Notes: generated by a model not told the origin, from the letters alone. Numbered from the stretch's first letter, positions 16,080 to 26,559 are shown. The stretch: 64,000 nt of DNA from RAM1 sp050247515 (GCA_050247515.1 JBFWUB010000017.1:1-64000), one strand, 5' to 3'. Numbers and translations are program-made.

Positions 16080-16460
16080 TCAGGTTTTGCGCGCGGTGAC
16101 CTCGATCTCAATGCGCATGCGCGGATCGGCCAGGCCCGCTGAAATCATCATGGCCGCCGGGCGGATTTCGCCAAAGTACTTGCGCAGCACCGGCCAGCAT
16201 TGCGGGAATTCATCGCCCTTGGGCACCACGTAGGTCACCCGCACCACGTCTTTCAGGCCAGCGCCGGCCTGGGCCAGGGCGGCTTCGATGTTCTTCAGGC
16301 ACTGCTCGGTCTGCTCCACGATGCCCCCGGCGATGGTCATGTTGCTGTAGTCAAAGCCGGTGGTACCCGAAACAAACACCCAGTCCCCGTCGACCACGGC
16401 GCGGGAATAGCCGATCTCCTGCTCGAACGTGGAGCCGGAGCTGATGAGTTGTCTTGGCAT
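16080..16460 (-). CDS. RidA family protein
   Basis: 126 residues of the YjgF/YER057c/UK114 family. Features are an N-terminal ISSGSTFEQEIGYSRAVV, the central VSGTTGFD, and the C-terminal Arg in ADPRMRIEIEVTA, which in active RidA binds the carboxylate of enamine/imine substrates. The role would be deamination of reactive enamines or a related hydrolysis. Start choice: the ATG at 16460 has AGGAG about 10 bases upstream; the frame stays open further upstream but without such a site. The gene is divergent from grpE. Confidence 0.85.
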   Translation of the reverse strand: MPRQLISSGSTFEQEIGYSRAVVDGDWVFVSGTTGFDYSNMTIAGGIVEQTEQCLKNIEAALAQAGAGLKDVVRVTYVVPKGDEFPQCWPVLRKYFGEIRPAAMMISAGLADPRMRIEIEVTARKT

Positions 16461-16597
16461 GGATTCTTTCTCCTCTGGTTGAACCCCTGAAGAATACCGC
16501 TGGCCCCTACAATCCTGCACCCGCGCCATCCAGGCGATCGATGGCCGTTTCCGGCCCCCAACTGGCCAAATCACCCCGAAATACCCGAAATCCCTGC

Positions 16598-16623
16598 CTT
16601 GAAAAGGGATTCTGAGCCCCAAG
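16598..16623 (+). promoter_or_regulatory. Sigma-32 (heat-shock) type promoter of grpE-dnaK-dnaJ
   Basis: CTTGAAA (16598-16604), a 12-base spacer and CCCCAAG (16617-16623) lie about 40 bases upstream of the grpE start. The E. coli RpoH consensus is CTTGAAA and CCCCAT-T with an 11-16 base spacer, so both boxes fit very well. The position predicts transcription into grpE and, by read-through, dnaK. Confidence 0.75.
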
Positions 16624-16660
16624 CTGCCCGGCAGCGTTACCAGAAAACAGTTATCCGAGC

Positions 16661-17239
16661 ATGAGCGACCACCCACAGACCCCACCCCCACAGCAGCCGT
16701 CCGGCCCCACCGGCCCGATGTCCCCCGAGGAAATCGAAGCCGCGCAAGCCGCCAATGAGGCCGACGCCCTGAACGCCCTGGGCGCAGCCCAGGCCGAGCT
16801 GGCCGTGCTGCAGGCCAAGAGCGCCGACCTGGCCGACCAGTTCCTGCGCGCCAAGGCCGAGGCTGAAAACGCCCGCCGCCGCGCCGAGGAAGAAATTTCC
16901 AAGGCGCGCAAGTTCGCCGTTGAATCCTTTGCCGACAGCCTGCTGCCCGTGTGCGACAGCCTGGAGGCGGGTCTGGCCATCAAGGACGCCACGCCCGAGC
17001 AGATCCGCGAAGGCGCCGAAGCCACGCTGCGCCAGCTCAAGAGCGCGCTGGAGCGCAACAAGGTTCTGGAGATCAACCCCGGCCCCGGCAGCAAGTTCGA
17101 CCCCCACCAGCATCAGGCCATCAGCATGGTGCCCGCCGAGCAGGAAGCCAACACCGTCGTGAGCGTGCTGCAAAAGGGCTACCTGATCGCCGAGCGCGTG
17201 CTGCGCCCTGCCCTGGTCACGGTCGCTGCCCCCAAGTAA
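16661..17239 (+). CDS. grpE: Nucleotide exchange factor GrpE
   Basis: 192 residues. A disordered Pro/Gln-rich N terminus precedes a long charged coiled coil (about 45-90, RAKAEAENARRRAEEE). The C-terminal beta domain carries the GrpE signature (LEINPGPGSKFDPHQHQAISMV, seen across about 146-167) and the end NTVVSVLQKGYLIAERVLRPALV. GrpE dimers open the DnaK nucleotide site to exchange ADP for ATP. It is the first gene of the chaperone operon behind a sigma-32-type promoter. Start ATG 16661 has only a weak Shine-Dalgarno sequence. Confidence 0.96.
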   Translation: MSDHPQTPPPQQPSGPTGPMSPEEIEAAQAANEADALNALGAAQAELAVLQAKSADLADQFLRAKAEAENARRRAEEEISKARKFAVESFADSLLPVCDSLEAGLAIKDATPEQIREGAEATLRQLKSALERNKVLEINPGPGSKFDPHQHQAISMVPAEQEANTVVSVLQKGYLIAERVLRPALVTVAAPK

Positions 17240-17325
17240 AAACGCGCGCAAAAAACGCTTGAATCCGGGCGACTTATCCACAAGTAACCCACATCTGAAT
17301 TTCATCTGCATCTGGAGCAAACAAC

Positions 17326-19266
<1,941 letters not shown>

Positions 19267-19294
19267 GGGCCTCGCAAGGGCTTTGACAGGCTCG

Positions 19295-19336
19295 GCCCGA
19301 ACGGAGAAAAACTTCGTTCGGGCTTTTCAGTTTTTT
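19295..19336 (+). terminator. Intrinsic terminator/attenuator between dnaK and dnaJ
   Basis: GCCCGAACG (19295-19303) pairs perfectly with CGTTCGGGC (19315-19323) around an 11-base A-rich loop. It is followed by TTTT, CAG and TTTTTT. That is a credible rho-independent terminator placed 13 bases before the dnaJ start, so it should lower dnaJ relative to dnaK or let dnaJ be set independently. Confidence 0.75.
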
Positions 19337-19349
19337 CCTGGTTGAGAAC

Positions 19350-20492
19350 ATGGCCACCAAAAGAGACTTTTACGAAATCCTCGGCGTCCCCAAGAACGCC
19401 TCGGAAGAAGAGATCAAGAAGGCTTATCGCAAGCTCGCGATGAAGCACCACCCTGACCGCAACCAGGGTGATGCCGCCAAGGAGGCCGAGGTCAAGTTCA
19501 AGGAGGCCAAGGAGGCCTACGAGATGCTGTCCGACGCCGAAAAGCGCGCGGCCTACGACCAGTTTGGCCACGCGGGCGTGGACCCGAACATGCGCGGCCC
19601 CGGCGGGCCGGGCGCCGAAGGCTTTGGCGGTTTCGCCGAGGCGTTTGGCGACATCTTTGGCGACGTGTTCGGCGGCGGGCGCGGGCGTGGCGGCGGGCGC
19701 CAGGTGTACCGCGGCAGCGACCTGAGCTACGCCATGGAAGTCACGCTGGAAGAGGCCGCCGGCGGCAAGGAAGCACAGATCCGCATCCCCAGCTGGGATT
19801 CATGCGACACCTGTCACGGCAGCGGCGCCAAGCCGGGCACGCAGGCCAAAACCTGCTCCACCTGTCACGGCCAGGGCGTGGTCCAGATGCGTCAGGGCTT
19901 TTTCAGCGTGCAGCAGACCTGCCCGCACTGCCGCGGCACGGGCAAGATCATCCCCGAGCCCTGCACCACCTGCCACGGCCAGGGCAAAATCAAGAAGCAG
20001 AAGACGCTGGAAGTGAAGATCCCCGCGGGCATCGACGACGGCATGCGCATCCGCAGCGCCGGCAACGGCGAGCCGGGCACCAACGGCGGGCCGCCGGGCG
20101 ACCTGTACATCGAAATTCGCCTCAAAAAGCACGACATCTTCGAGCGCGACGGCGACGACCTGCACTGCTCGGTGCCCATCAGCTTCACGACGGCGGCACT
20201 GGGCGGCGAGATCGAGGTGCCCACGCTGGCCGGCAAGGCCGCGATTGACATTCCCGAAGGCACCCAGGCCGGCAAGCAGTTCCGCCTGCGCGGCAAGGGC
20301 ATCAAGGGCGTGCGCTCCAGCTATCCGGGCGACCTGTACTGCCACATCTCGGTGGAGACACCGGTGAAGCTCAGCGAACATCAGCGCAAGCTGCTCAAGG
20401 AGCTGGACGAGTCGCTGAAAAAAGGCGGCGCCAAGCATTCACCCGACGGGCAAAGCTGGACGGACAAGCTCAAGGGCTTTTTCAACACCTGA
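19350..20492 (+). CDS. dnaJ: Chaperone protein DnaJ (Hsp40)
   Basis: 380 residues with full type I architecture. The J domain has HPD at 34-36. A Gly/Phe-rich stretch covers about 81-117. Four zinc-binding CxxCxGxG repeats have Cys 152/155, 169/172, 191/194 and 205/208, and the C-terminal substrate-binding domains follow (VKIPAGIDDGMRIR, then LPY-like GDLYCHISVETP). It delivers clients to DnaK and stimulates its ATPase. It is the third gene of the heat-shock operon, behind a terminator-like hairpin. Confidence 0.97.
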   Translation: MATKRDFYEILGVPKNASEEEIKKAYRKLAMKHHPDRNQGDAAKEAEVKFKEAKEAYEMLSDAEKRAAYDQFGHAGVDPNMRGPGGPGAEGFGGFAEAFGDIFGDVFGGGRGRGGGRQVYRGSDLSYAMEVTLEEAAGGKEAQIRIPSWDSCDTCHGSGAKPGTQAKTCSTCHGQGVVQMRQGFFSVQQTCPHCRGTGKIIPEPCTTCHGQGKIKKQKTLEVKIPAGIDDGMRIRSAGNGEPGTNGGPPGDLYIEIRLKKHDIFERDGDDLHCSVPISFTTAALGGEIEVPTLAGKAAIDIPEGTQAGKQFRLRGKGIKGVRSSYPGDLYCHISVETPVKLSEHQRKLLKELDESLKKGGAKHSPDGQSWTDKLKGFFNT

Positions 20493-20562
20493 GGCGCGCG
20501 TGGGCAGCCGCTGGCAAATCATCGGCGGCACCCGCACCAAAGCGGCGCACAACGCATGCGCC

Positions 20563-20817
20563 ATGCGCCTCAAGCTCTTTCGCTCCACCGGCCACGCGTC
20601 GGTCTTTGGGCCGGGTGAAACCCGCATCGCCACGCACCCCGGCTGGGTGATGCGGGCCACCAGCCTGTGGCTGGCGCTGGCCTGCAACGCGCCGCCGGGG
20701 CTGCTGCCCTGGGCCTGGCTGCGCAGTGTGCCCGTCAAGCGCCTGTCGGTCGCGCGCCCGTTGCGCGTGCACCTGATCGCGCTCGCCCACCGCACGGGCC
20801 GTCACATGTTCATGTGA
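20563..20817 (+). pseudogene. Small open frame, possible N-terminal remnant of a phosphoethanolamine transferase (EptA-like)
   Basis: An 84-residue frame starting RLKLFRSTGHASVFGPGE, then THPGWVMRATSLWLALACN. This resembles the first 45 or so residues of EptA/PmrC-type membrane phosphoethanolamine transferases of related bacteria (RSTG, PGE, HPGW, first transmembrane segment ending CN). After the Cys-Asn the sequence turns Arg-rich and has no further membrane segments. The catalytic periplasmic domain is missing. I infer a deletion remnant, judged by recognition only. It may also be a chance frame in this 350-base gap, where I see nothing else. Confidence 0.35.
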
Positions 20818-20842
20818 CGGCCCTGCCCCGCCAGGCGGGGTT

Positions 20843-21571
20843 ATGCTCGCCGCCATGCTGTGCGAACATCAGGAGCCAGGACTGTCCATTGCCGTGGTGG
20901 AGGACGACGCGCCGCTTCGCGAAACCCTGTGTGCAGCCATCAACGCGCAACCGGGCATGCGGGTCACGGCGGCCTGGGGCACCCTGGCGGATGCGCTGGC
21001 CTGGCTGGCACGCCATCCGGTGGACGTGCTGCTGACCGACCTGGGCCTGCCGGACGGCTCGGGCATTGACCTCATCAAGGCCTGCGTCGCCACGCACCCG
21101 CGCTGCGACATCATGGTGATCACCATGTTTGGCGATGAGAAACACGTGCTGGCGTCCATTGAGGCGGGCGCCGTGGGCTACATCCTGAAGGACGCCGACC
21201 AGCTGGACGTCGCCCGCTTCATTGCCGACCTGCGCCAGGGCGGCTCGCCCATGAGCCCGCTGGTGGCGCGCAAGCTGCTGCTGCGGGCCCAGTCCGCGCC
21301 GCCGCCGGTGCAGGCCAGCGCCGCGCAGGTCTGCGCCACCAACGGCGCCATCCGGCTCACGCCGCGTGAGCATGAGGCGCTGGACCTGATCGCACGCGGC
21401 TACACCTACGGCGAGATCGCCTCGCTGCTGGCCGTGTCGGTCAACACGGTGCAGACGCACATCAAGAACACCTATGCCAAGCTGTCAGTGCACAGCCGCA
21501 GCGAAGCCGTGTTCGAGGCCCAGAAGATGGGTCTGCTGCAACGCGGTTTGCTCAAGCCGGACGCCGCGTGA
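20843..21571 (+). CDS. Two-component response regulator, NarL/LuxR type
   Basis: 242 residues. The receiver domain has the acidic pair VVEDDAP, phospho-acceptor Asp 66 (LLTDLGLPDG), and the Lys in YILKDAD. A linker of about 35 residues leads to a LuxR-type helix-turn-helix (LTPREHEALDLIARG, then VSVNTVQTHIKNTYAKL). Phosphorylation by the histidine kinase encoded next door, whose GTG start overlaps this stop codon, should control DNA binding. An alternative ATG at 20855 gives a protein four residues shorter. Targets are unknown. Confidence 0.9.
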   Translation: MLAAMLCEHQEPGLSIAVVEDDAPLRETLCAAINAQPGMRVTAAWGTLADALAWLARHPVDVLLTDLGLPDGSGIDLIKACVATHPRCDIMVITMFGDEKHVLASIEAGAVGYILKDADQLDVARFIADLRQGGSPMSPLVARKLLLRAQSAPPPVQASAAQVCATNGAIRLTPREHEALDLIARGYTYGEIASLLAVSVNTVQTHIKNTYAKLSVHSRSEAVFEAQKMGLLQRGLLKPDAA

Positions 21572-23403
21572 TCGCAGCCCGGCTGTACCGCCTGTTCTGG
21601 CGTGCCCTGCTGGCGGTTGCCACCGGGCTGGCCACGGTGGCAACCGCCGCCACCGTACAGCTGGACCAGGCCGAAGTCACCACCACCGTGGCTGGCGTGG
21701 CGCAGCCAGCCACCAGCGCACGGCTGCCCTACCACTGGGACAAGCTGCACGGCGCCGCCGATGGCCAGGCGCGGTTTCGCCTCACCGTGCCGGTGCAGGA
21801 CACTTCAGCGCCGCTGGGCCTGTACATCCCGCGTCTGGGCAATACCTATGCCATTCGCGTCAACGGCGACCTGTTCACCCGCTTTGGCACGCTGCCGGGC
21901 AACCGGTATGACGACGCGGCCACCGAGCCGCGCTACTTTGCCGTGCCGCCGCGCATGCTGGCGCCGCTCACGGTGATCGAGATCGACATTGGCGCCACGG
22001 GTGGGCGCCAGGGCGGGCTGTCAGCCCTCACCGCCGGGCCGGTGCACGAGGTTGAGCCGCTGTACCAGGCCAATCATTTCTGGCAGATTACTGGCGCGCG
22101 CGTGGTGGTGATTGTGAGCACGGTGCTGGGCCTGCTGGCCCTGCTGCTGTGGGCCCGCCAGCGGGACCCGGCCTACCTGGCCTATGGCCTGGGCGAGCTG
22201 CTGTGGGGCGTGCAGACCCTGCGTGTGCTCGTGGAGCATGCGCCGCTGCCCTGGCCGTGGTGGGGAGTGATCCCGCTGGCGGCATTCAATGCGGCGCCGC
22301 CGCTGCTGTGCCGCTTCGCGCTCATCATCATGGGCGCCGACAAGGGCCGCGTGGCCAGGATGGCCAATGCGCTGATCCTGCTGGCGGTGCCGGCGGCGCT
22401 GTTGACCATGCTGGGCGGCATGCTGTGGATTCCACCGCTGTTCCAGGGCCTGATCACGCTCACCAGCGCGCTGATGGCCTGGGTGGTGATCTCGGCGGCG
22501 GTGCGCAGCAATGTGCATGAAAAGCGCATCCTGGGCGTGGCCGTGGCCCTGATCGTGGCCTGCGCCGTGCGCGATGTGCTGGTGCTGCGCCTGTCGGCCA
22601 ACAACTATGACGTGGTGCCCTGGATCCGGTTTGCCTGGGTGGGCTTTGGCGTGTCGCTGGCCTGGATCATTGCCGAGCGGCTGCGCAAGGAAAGCGCCGC
22701 CGCGCGCGCGGCCAACGACAACCTGAGCGAGCAGCTGCGCGCGCGCGACACCGAGCTGGGCGCCGCCTTTGAGCGCCAGCGCGCCGAGGAAAAGCTGCTG
22801 GGCGCCGCCGAAGAGCGCCAGCGCCTCATGCGCGACCTGCACGACGGCCTGGGCAGCCAGCTGGTGGGCGCGCTGCGCGTGGCGCAGCAGCCCACGGCGT
22901 CGCGCGACGACATCACGCGCCAGCTGCGCGGCGCGGTGGACCAGCTGAAGATCACGGTGGATGCCATGCAGGAGACCGACGGCGATATCGCGTCGGTGCT
23001 GGGCGCCACCCGCTACCGGCTGGCGCCGCGGCTGCAGGCGGCGGCCATTCACCTGCAATGGGACGTGGGGCGGCTGCCCATGTTGCCCGGCTGGGGCGTG
23101 CGCCAGTCTTACCAGCTGCAGATGATCCTGTTCGAGGCCTTCACCAACATGGTGGTGCATTCCGGCGCGAGCTCGGCGCGCCTGTCGGCCCGGCAGGTGG
23201 ACCAGGACGGCGCGCCCACGATAGAGATCACCATCACCGACGACGGCAAGGGCTTTGACACGGCCGCCGCGCCAGGCGGCAAGGGCCTGGCCAATATGCG
23301 CCAGCGCGCCGCAGCGATTGCCAGCACGCTGCAGATCACGTCGGTGCCGGGCGACACACGCTTGCGCATCACGATCCCGGTGGATGCCCAGGCAGCCGCC
23401 TAG
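21568..23403 (+). CDS. Membrane sensor histidine kinase (HisKA_3 type)
   Basis: 611 residues. A signal segment (about 8-28) is followed by a periplasmic beta-rich domain to about 170, in the style of 7TMR-DISM extracellular sensors. Several membrane helices lie between about 175 and 370. A coiled coil (about 375-420) leads to the HisKA_3 box ERQRLMRDLHDGLGSQL with phospho-acceptor His 425. The HATPase has FEAFTNMVVHSG (N box) and TDDGKGFD, GGKGLANM (G boxes). It pairs with the preceding response regulator through a GTGA overlap. The stimulus is not predictable. Its 3' end overlaps the convergent radical SAM gene by 4 bases. Confidence 0.9.
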   Translation: MIAARLYRLFWRALLAVATGLATVATAATVQLDQAEVTTTVAGVAQPATSARLPYHWDKLHGAADGQARFRLTVPVQDTSAPLGLYIPRLGNTYAIRVNGDLFTRFGTLPGNRYDDAATEPRYFAVPPRMLAPLTVIEIDIGATGGRQGGLSALTAGPVHEVEPLYQANHFWQITGARVVVIVSTVLGLLALLLWARQRDPAYLAYGLGELLWGVQTLRVLVEHAPLPWPWWGVIPLAAFNAAPPLLCRFALIIMGADKGRVARMANALILLAVPAALLTMLGGMLWIPPLFQGLITLTSALMAWVVISAAVRSNVHEKRILGVAVALIVACAVRDVLVLRLSANNYDVVPWIRFAWVGFGVSLAWIIAERLRKESAAARAANDNLSEQLRARDTELGAAFERQRAEEKLLGAAEERQRLMRDLHDGLGSQLVGALRVAQQPTASRDDITRQLRGAVDQLKITVDAMQETDGDIASVLGATRYRLAPRLQAAAIHLQWDVGRLPMLPGWGVRQSYQLQMILFEAFTNMVVHSGASSARLSARQVDQDGAPTIEITITDDGKGFDTAAAPGGKGLANMRQRAAAIASTLQITSVPGDTRLRITIPVDAQAAA

Positions 23404-24488
23404 AACAGCGCCTGCTGCCCCGCCGGCGACGGCCGGCGAAAGGCCGTGGTATCCAGGCTGAAGCGTTCGCGGTTGAACCCCAGCCGGGCGCAGGCCTTCT
23501 GGAAGCGCTGCGCGATCAGCTGGGCCCACAGGCCTTCGCCTTTCATGCGCGTGGAAAAGTCCGCGTCATAGTCCTTGCCGCCGCGCATGTCCTGGATGCG
23601 CGCCATCACGCGCTCGGCGCGCTGCGGGTAATGCACGGCCAGCCATTCACGAAACAGCGGCGCCACCTCCCAGGGCAGGCGCAGCACGGTGTAAAACGCC
23701 GTGCGCGCGCCGGCCTCCCACGCGGCCTCCAGCACCTGTTCCATGTCGTCGTTGATGAACGGTATCTGCGGCGCCACGCTCACGCCCACCGGTACGCCCT
23801 GCTCGGCCAGCGCGCGGATGGTGCGCAGGCGCCGGTGCGGCGCGGCAGCGCGCGGCTCCAGCGTGCGGGCCAGGGCCGCGTCCAGCGTGGTCACGGTCAC
23901 ATACACCGCGGCCAGCCGTCGCTGTGCCATGGGCACCAGCAGGTCCATGTCGCGCTCCACGCCGCTGGATTTGGTGACCAGGCCCAGCGGGTGGTTCGTT
24001 TCATTGAACAGCTCGATGACCGAGCGCGTGAGCTTGAGTTCGCGCTCGATGGGCTGGTAGCAGTCGGTCACCGTGCCCACGGCCAGCGCGGTGGGCACAT
24101 ACGACGGGCGCGACAACTCGGCACGCAGCACAGGGGCAATGTTGCGCTTGGCGATCAGCTTCGTTTCAAAGTCCAGCCCCGGCGACAGGCCCAGGTAGCT
24201 GTGCGTGGGCCGCGCGTAGCAGTAAATGCAGCCATGCTCGCATCCGCGGTAGGGGTTGATGGAATGCTCGAAATAGATGTCGGGCGAGTCGTTGCGGCTG
24301 ATGATGCTGCGCGCGTCTTCCAGCGTGACCTGGGTTTGAAGCGGCGCGGGCGGCTCGCCGTGTTCCGCATCCACCGTGCCCCAGCCGTCGTCAAAGGCAT
24401 CGCGCGCATCGCGCTCGAAGCGATGCGCGATGCGGCTGGCTGCGCCGCGGCCCCTGATCGCCGATGGCGGAACGTAAATACTGTTCAT
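23400..24488 (-). CDS. PA0069-family radical SAM protein
   Basis: 362 residues. The cluster motif is Cys 83-x3-Cys 87-x2-Cys 90 (RGCEHGCIYCYA), which binds a 4Fe-4S cluster for S-adenosylmethionine cleavage. The surrounding NPYRGCEHGC, DFETKLIAKRNIAPVLR and VTDCYQPIERELKLTR segments are typical of the PA0069/Rv2578c family, related to spore photoproduct lyase-like proteins. The reaction is unknown to me. It is divergent from the GbsR-type regulator gene and shares its intergenic palindrome region. Confidence 0.88.
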   Translation of the reverse strand: MNSIYVPPSAIRGRGAASRIAHRFERDARDAFDDGWGTVDAEHGEPPAPLQTQVTLEDARSIISRNDSPDIYFEHSINPYRGCEHGCIYCYARPTHSYLGLSPGLDFETKLIAKRNIAPVLRAELSRPSYVPTALAVGTVTDCYQPIERELKLTRSVIELFNETNHPLGLVTKSSGVERDMDLLVPMAQRRLAAVYVTVTTLDAALARTLEPRAAAPHRRLRTIRALAEQGVPVGVSVAPQIPFINDDMEQVLEAAWEAGARTAFYTVLRLPWEVAPLFREWLAVHYPQRAERVMARIQDMRGGKDYDADFSTRMKGEGLWAQLIAQRFQKACARLGFNRERFSLDTTAFRRPSPAGQQALF

Positions 24489-24516
24489 TCATCCAGTATA
24501 AAAGCCCTTGCCTCAT

Positions 24517-24548
24517 CCTGAGTTTTCAGTAATTACTGAAAGCTCAGG
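24517..24548. promoter_or_regulatory. 32-base palindromic operator upstream of the GbsR-cydAB operon
   Basis: The left arm CCTGAGTTTTCAGTAA (24517-24532) and right arm TTACTGAAAGCTCAGG (24533-24548) are reverse complements except at one base pair. The central 16 bases TTCAGTAATTACTGAA are perfect. The site lies 22 bases before the regulator start and 28 bases before the divergent radical SAM start, so a bound dimer could block both promoters. Autoregulation by the GbsR/MarR protein is the simplest reading. Confidence 0.75.
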
Positions 24549-24570
24549 ATCTTCGCGGCACAATCCAGCC

Positions 24571-25146
24571 ATGCCGCTGCAAGACCACCTCCCTCCGCTG
24601 TCCAGCCAGTTCGTGTCGCACTTTGGCGAGATGGGCAGCAAATGGGGCATCAACCGCACGGTCGGCCAGATCTATGCGCTGATCTTCATCTCCCAGCGCG
24701 CGCTCAATGCCGACGAGATCGCCGAGGCGCTGGAGTTCTCGCGCTCCAACGTGAGCATGGGCCTGAAGGAACTGCAGGCCTGGCGGCTGGTGCGTCTGCG
24801 CCACCAGAGCGGCGACCGGCGTGAATACTTTGAAGCGCCGGGCGATGTGTGGGAGATCTTTCGCGTGCTGGCCGAGGAGCGTCGCCGCCGCGAGATCGAG
24901 CCCACGCTGTCCATGCTGCGCATGGCGCTGCTCGAATCCCCCACCAACGACGCCGAGCGCCACGCGCAGGAACGCATGCGCCAGATGCACGAGCTGATCG
25001 ACCGGCTGATGACCTGGTTTGACGACGTGCAGAAGCTTGCACCTGAAACTGCCATGCAACTCATGGGCATGGGCGCCACCGTGACCAGGGTGCTTGAATT
25101 CAAGGACCGCATGACGGGCCGGTCTTCCAGAAGCAAAGAGGAATAA
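24571..25146 (+). CDS. GbsR/MarR-family transcriptional regulator of cydAB
   Basis: 191 residues from ATG 24571; an upstream in-frame ATG at 24508 would put the palindrome inside the gene. The helix-turn-helix spans about 40-90 (ALNADEIAEALEFSRSNVSMGLKELQAWRLVR, seen in pieces), with wing RHQSGDRREYFEAPG. A long C-terminal helical part carries the dimer region. Genes of this type are often found directly before bd-oxidase operons. Here the gap to cydA is 3 bases, so it is probably co-transcribed and sets oxidase level in response to an unknown signal. Confidence 0.85.
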   Translation: MPLQDHLPPLSSQFVSHFGEMGSKWGINRTVGQIYALIFISQRALNADEIAEALEFSRSNVSMGLKELQAWRLVRLRHQSGDRREYFEAPGDVWEIFRVLAEERRRREIEPTLSMLRMALLESPTNDAERHAQERMRQMHELIDRLMTWFDDVQKLAPETAMQLMGMGATVTRVLEFKDRMTGRSSRSKEE

Positions 25147-25149
25147 ACC

Positions 25150-26544
25150 ATGGACCTGGATCCCCTGCTGCTCTCGCGCATCCAGTTTGCCGCGAACATC
25201 AGCTTTCACATCCTGTTCCCGACGATCAACATCGCGCTGTGCTGGTTCCTGGTGTACTTCCGCCTGCGCCATGCCGCCGCCAAAGGCACGCCCGACGCGC
25301 AAGCGTGGGAAGAGGCCTACTACCTCTGGACCAAGGTGTTTGCGCTGAGCTTTGCATTGGGCGTGGTGTCGGGCATCACCATGAGCTTCCAGTTCGGCAC
25401 CAACTGGCCCGGTTTCATGGAACAAGCCGGCAACATCGCCGGGCCGCTGCTGGGTTATGAGGTGCTGACGGCCTTCTTTCTGGAGGCCACCTTTCTGGGT
25501 GTGATGCTGTTTGGCCGGGGGCGTGTGTCGGACCGCGTGCACATGATTGCCACGCTGATGGTGGCCGCAGGCACCACGCTGTCGGCGTTCTGGATCCTGA
25601 GCCTCAACTCCTGGATGCAGACGCCCGCAGGCTACAAGATCATTGACGGCGTGATGCATGCCGACAGCTGGTGGGCGATTGTGTTCAACCCTTCGTTTCC
25701 CTACCGGCTGGCGCACAAGCTGCTCGCGTCCACGCTGACCGCGGCCTTCCTGATCGCGGGCCTGTCGGCCTGGCAGCTGCTGCGCAAGACCGCCAACGCG
25801 GGCACCCACCGCGCGCTGCACACCGCCGTGGTGGCGGCGGCCATTGCCATCCCGCTGCAGATTCTGGCCGGCGACATGCACGGGCTGAACACGCTGCAGC
25901 ACCAGCCCGCCAAGATCGCCGCGATCGAAGGCATCTGGCACACCGAAAAGAGCGCACCGCTCACCCTGTTCGGCTGGCCCAATGAAAAGGAAGCCCGCAC
26001 CGACTACGCCATCCAGGTGCCCAAGCTGGCCAGCCTGATCCTGGCGCATGACATTGACGCCGAGATCAAGGGGCTCAATGAGTTCCCCGGCGCGCACCCA
26101 CCGGTGGCGCCGGTGTTCTGGAGCTTTCGCATCATGGTGGGCATGGGCATGCTGATGCTGGCCGTGTCATGGTGGGGCGCGTGGACGCTGTGGCGCCGCC
26201 GCACGGCTGGCCAGGCAGCGGGCACAGTGTTTTCACGCTGGCAGCTGCGCCTGCTGGCAGGCATGACGTTCTCGGGCTGGGTGGCCACGCTGGCCGGCTG
26301 GTATGTGACGGAGATCGGCCGCCAGCCCTTCCTGGTGTATGGCGTGCTGCGCACCGCCGACCTGGTGGCGCCGCATCCGGGCGGCATGGTGCTGGCCACG
26401 CTGATCGCCTACCTGGCTGTCTATGCCTTCCTGCTGGTGTCGTATGTGCTGGTGCTGATGTACATGGCGCAGCACCCGGCCATGCCCACACCCGAAACAC
26501 CGCAAAGCCCCAAGGCCGCCACGCCCATCGGCGGCCCGGCCTGA
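25150..26544 (+). CDS. cydA: Cytochrome bd-type ubiquinol oxidase subunit I
   Basis: 464 residues, multi-spanning. Heme ligand candidates are His 20 (SFHILFP), the His of PYRLAHKLLAS and the Met in IMVGMGMLML. Conserved blocks SFQFGTNWPGFMEQAGNIAG and GWYVTEIGRQPF are present. The quinol-binding Q loop is of the short type, and the length matches the CIO (cyanide-insensitive) branch more than E. coli CydA (522 residues). It oxidises quinol and reduces oxygen at the inner membrane with CydB. AGAGGA lies upstream of the ATG. Confidence 0.95.
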   Translation: MDLDPLLLSRIQFAANISFHILFPTINIALCWFLVYFRLRHAAAKGTPDAQAWEEAYYLWTKVFALSFALGVVSGITMSFQFGTNWPGFMEQAGNIAGPLLGYEVLTAFFLEATFLGVMLFGRGRVSDRVHMIATLMVAAGTTLSAFWILSLNSWMQTPAGYKIIDGVMHADSWWAIVFNPSFPYRLAHKLLASTLTAAFLIAGLSAWQLLRKTANAGTHRALHTAVVAAAIAIPLQILAGDMHGLNTLQHQPAKIAAIEGIWHTEKSAPLTLFGWPNEKEARTDYAIQVPKLASLILAHDIDAEIKGLNEFPGAHPPVAPVFWSFRIMVGMGMLMLAVSWWGAWTLWRRRTAGQAAGTVFSRWQLRLLAGMTFSGWVATLAGWYVTEIGRQPFLVYGVLRTADLVAPHPGGMVLATLIAYLAVYAFLLVSYVLVLMYMAQHPAMPTPETPQSPKAATPIGGPA

Positions 26545-26559
26545 GCCCGGAGTACACGC

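Noticed and set aside
20482..20856. A minus-strand 124-codon frame across the dnaJ-response regulator gap
   Set aside because: No recognisable domain and no ribosome site. The plus-strand frame with EptA-like N terminus explains the region slightly better, and even that is uncertain.
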